This document shows positions 31,901 through 32,532 of a DNA stretch of 32,532 bases, piece by piece (the stretch's first letter is position 1; every line of letters begins with the position of its first letter). A model generated the notes under the pieces. The model saw only the letters and a program-made list of their open reading frames with translations, was not told the origin of the DNA and ran no database searches. Both the position numbers and the translations under genes were made by a program. This DNA comes from DAOUFU01 sp034429275 (GTDB lineage: Bacteria > Chloroflexota > Anaerolineae > Aggregatilineales > Aggregatilineaceae). Location: assembly GCA_034429275.1 (NCBI GenBank), contig DAOUFU010000223.1, positions 1 to 32,532 on the forward strand, written 5' to 3'.

Positions 31901-32532
31901 AACGCCAAGCTGGACATCGAAATCATCCCGATGGTGCTCGTCACCAAAACGCTGGAGTCCGGCGTGCCTATTGCAGGACAGTCGCTCACGTTCCGAATTC
32001 GCATCGCCAACCAGTCGCGCCAGCAAGACCTGACGCTGACCTCGGTGAGCGACCCTATCCTTGATGGCTATAGTGTTCCATACAACGTGTCGAATTTTGA
32101 CACGTTTTTATCGCCAGGTGAGTACACTGAGGCGACCTTCACTATCCCCAGCGTGAATGAAGTACCCAACCCGTTGATCAATACCTTTTTCGCGAGCGGG
32201 ACCCGCTCCAGCGACGGGGCGACGGTCAGCGGGTTCGGTTCGGTCAAGGTCGATCTGGAGTGCCCGATCGACATCATTTTCAGCGTGTTCAACGAAGACA
32301 CCCCGGATGCCGACTGGGTGATGGGTGAAGAACTCACCTGGACGATTACCCTGGCCAACCGCGGCGGCGTGCCGATTGAGAATGTCACGGTGGAGGATTC
32401 GCTGATCCACCAGGGGCCGGTGAACCCGACCGCGATCGCCTGGCCAACGGCGACCGCCGGGTATATCGGCATCGGGCAAAGTGCGGAATATCATTCTGTG
32501 CCCATGTTGATCACGTCGCAGTCGTATTCGAC
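28958..32532 (+). CDS. Very large secreted repeat protein with DUF11/Ig-like domains, N-terminal 1191 codons
   Basis: The frame is open from ATG 28958 to the window end, so the C-terminus is missing. A signal peptide (MVKKLMPWLRVLIIVTSLVL, cleavage near AATQA or THAA) is followed by about eight beta-rich repeats. They start near residues 245, 373, 500, 622, 755, 882, 986 and 1099. Each resembles DUF11/CARDB/Ig-like units with patterns such as GDVITYRITVINSGMVTL, GQQVRYRMILRNLGQVAL, GKVIYEVTVTNTNDA, GQSLTFRIRIANQS and GEELTWTITLANRGGV. Such proteins are exported and commonly sit on the cell surface or extracellular matrix; no enzymatic motif is seen. Repeats are very diverged. AGGAG lies 5 nt before the ATG. 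The frame continues uninterrupted and the reported length is a minimum. Confidence 0.88.
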   Translation, partial: MVKKLMPWLRVLIIVTSLVLGQAQMAVTTHAATQAIDDPTGAADSRVVTDTESLAISESPGEIESLFQQGAVQDCKIGVDGYAVRIVPTYPINRAATKDTAAYWPEDQWSTITEADARKVGDTIKIFIGLQNTSAGCPTGATTLTSVQALIRLRLKTPGNDDPDVDEEEIMPSIVIPATGLDFNWPNPAQPGRLASGQSAWIAFDLILPATLRGDLHIDTRAVADAEDDTAPFPDVVDFDDSFVRVVGPGFQQVSFEPDQAAAPAGTPVTFTLRIRNSREGTVIRNIGLTSPNASFAAQCGSFSAWERVGTPFGDPRELNFGEEAECAATITIPTDPAPDSLSLSGQLTVSDGTNGMTAPVQSTPVLVSLPKVHITKTVARIDRGTTTIYDVNVNPNAPIPQIAPGDVITYRITVINSGMVTLVNIFVVDSLIGTIPVSAGAELAAGESLVLSESRTKYTVLPGSQDPLVNSVRVTALGKNTTVQVSAQAATSLDVIDSALLVEFTAEDPATGIVITPDQGVERGQQVRYRMILRNLGQVALTNLQYVPLTPPQQTVGDEPALNVASLNPGQSSAPMTWLYTVSDTDPDPLASVVRIRGTTPDSLLVYGNASVTLNISNPNIEISNVVVEPVTPTVLRGGKVIYEVTVTNTNDASDACNVVVDQFLRDPVTLGETLVQSNVPLTWADPASPGRIYRDGHPTYINESKALVTYLVDGASPDPLEMIFEVRAVDCNNPAVELTDRTLRSLDLSDAQINAAIQPQFGSDGVATVGEDLQFVYTATNVGAVTLTQLSAEFCIKPRANDDPVVYCYTPERSTRFNLTRQDALSSFQDTSGTFNYPIQDGDQNIRPFIVEVPLFGKDNQGNDVSIKTAYDLLIATDALQVTLNGNTSAVENDMETYGALIRNRTGGNLSNISVYRVFEDGSRQLLASQLGPLPDDGVWSPLLPPQQVVKTDEVEGVPIMSLRIQVEATRSDSVVITANAKLDIEIIPMVLVTKTLESGVPIAGQSLTFRIRIANQSRQQDLTLTSVSDPILDGYSVPYNVSNFDTFLSPGEYTEATFTIPSVNEVPNPLINTFFASGTRSSDGATVSGFGSVKVDLECPIDIIFSVFNEDTPDADWVMGEELTWTITLANRGGVPIENVTVEDSLIHQGPVNPTAIAWPTATAGYIGIGQSAEYHSVPMLITSQSYS

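Overview
The window looks like a chromosomal segment of a GC-rich (about 60% by eye) member of the Chloroflexota, probably an Anaerolineae-like lineage. This is inferred from gene content, not from a marker gene. The hints are secreted PD40/SH3/Ig-like proteins, a very large DUF11-type surface protein, Hanks-type kinases fused to TPRs or membrane helices, a TIR-TPR protein, a LysM-YkuD L,D-transpeptidase, IorAB and DarA-like c-di-AMP receptors. I see no rRNA, tRNA, CRISPR array, transposase or phage gene.

Layout. 1-381: end of an alpha/beta hydrolase. 401-1029 (-): two tandem DarA/PstA-type c-di-AMP receptor paralogues, divergent from a receiver-histidine kinase hybrid (1176-2327) that is followed 10 nt later by a glycerate 2-kinase (to 3696). 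3829-4908: secreted PD40-SH3-Ig-like protein. 4997-6565: membrane-anchored Ser/Thr kinase. 6584-10529 (-): a GH3-like adenylate-forming protein without its C-terminal lid, a TIR-TPR protein, and two small unknown proteins that each have one C-terminal membrane helix. 11076-13099: histidine phosphatase, then a secreted DUF4139-type protein. 13137-16700 (-): soluble kinase-TPR protein and a secreted clan-A-like glycoside hydrolase. 16978-20781 (-): heterodimeric ABC exporter. 21115-23300: indolepyruvate:ferredoxin oxidoreductase subunits iorA and iorB. 23443-24597 (-): L,D-transpeptidase. 24750-28766: flippase and two divergently transcribed glycosyltransferases. 28958 to the window end: N-terminal 1191 codons of a secreted repeat protein.

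How it fits together. Two themes recur. The first is signalling (c-di-AMP receptors, a two-component hybrid, two Hanks kinases, a TIR protein, a histidine phosphatase). The second is the cell envelope (L,D-transpeptidase, flippase with glycosyltransferases, ABC exporter, secreted beta-rich proteins). The likely operons are darA-like 1-2, kinase-glycerate kinase, the ABC pair, iorAB (ATGA overlap) and the two glycosyltransferases (ATGA overlap). Several genes are followed by long GC-rich hairpins, mostly without a U-tract. One canonical hairpin plus T-tract lies in the leader of the GH3-like gene.

The best candidate for something new is the block at 7.8-10.5 kb: a TIR domain on about twelve TPRs, preceded on the same strand by two unrecognised tail-anchored-looking proteins. 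Other points of interest are an IorA lacking its ferredoxin domain, a DarA paralogue with a shortened loop, and a GH3-like enzyme cut after its N-terminal domain.
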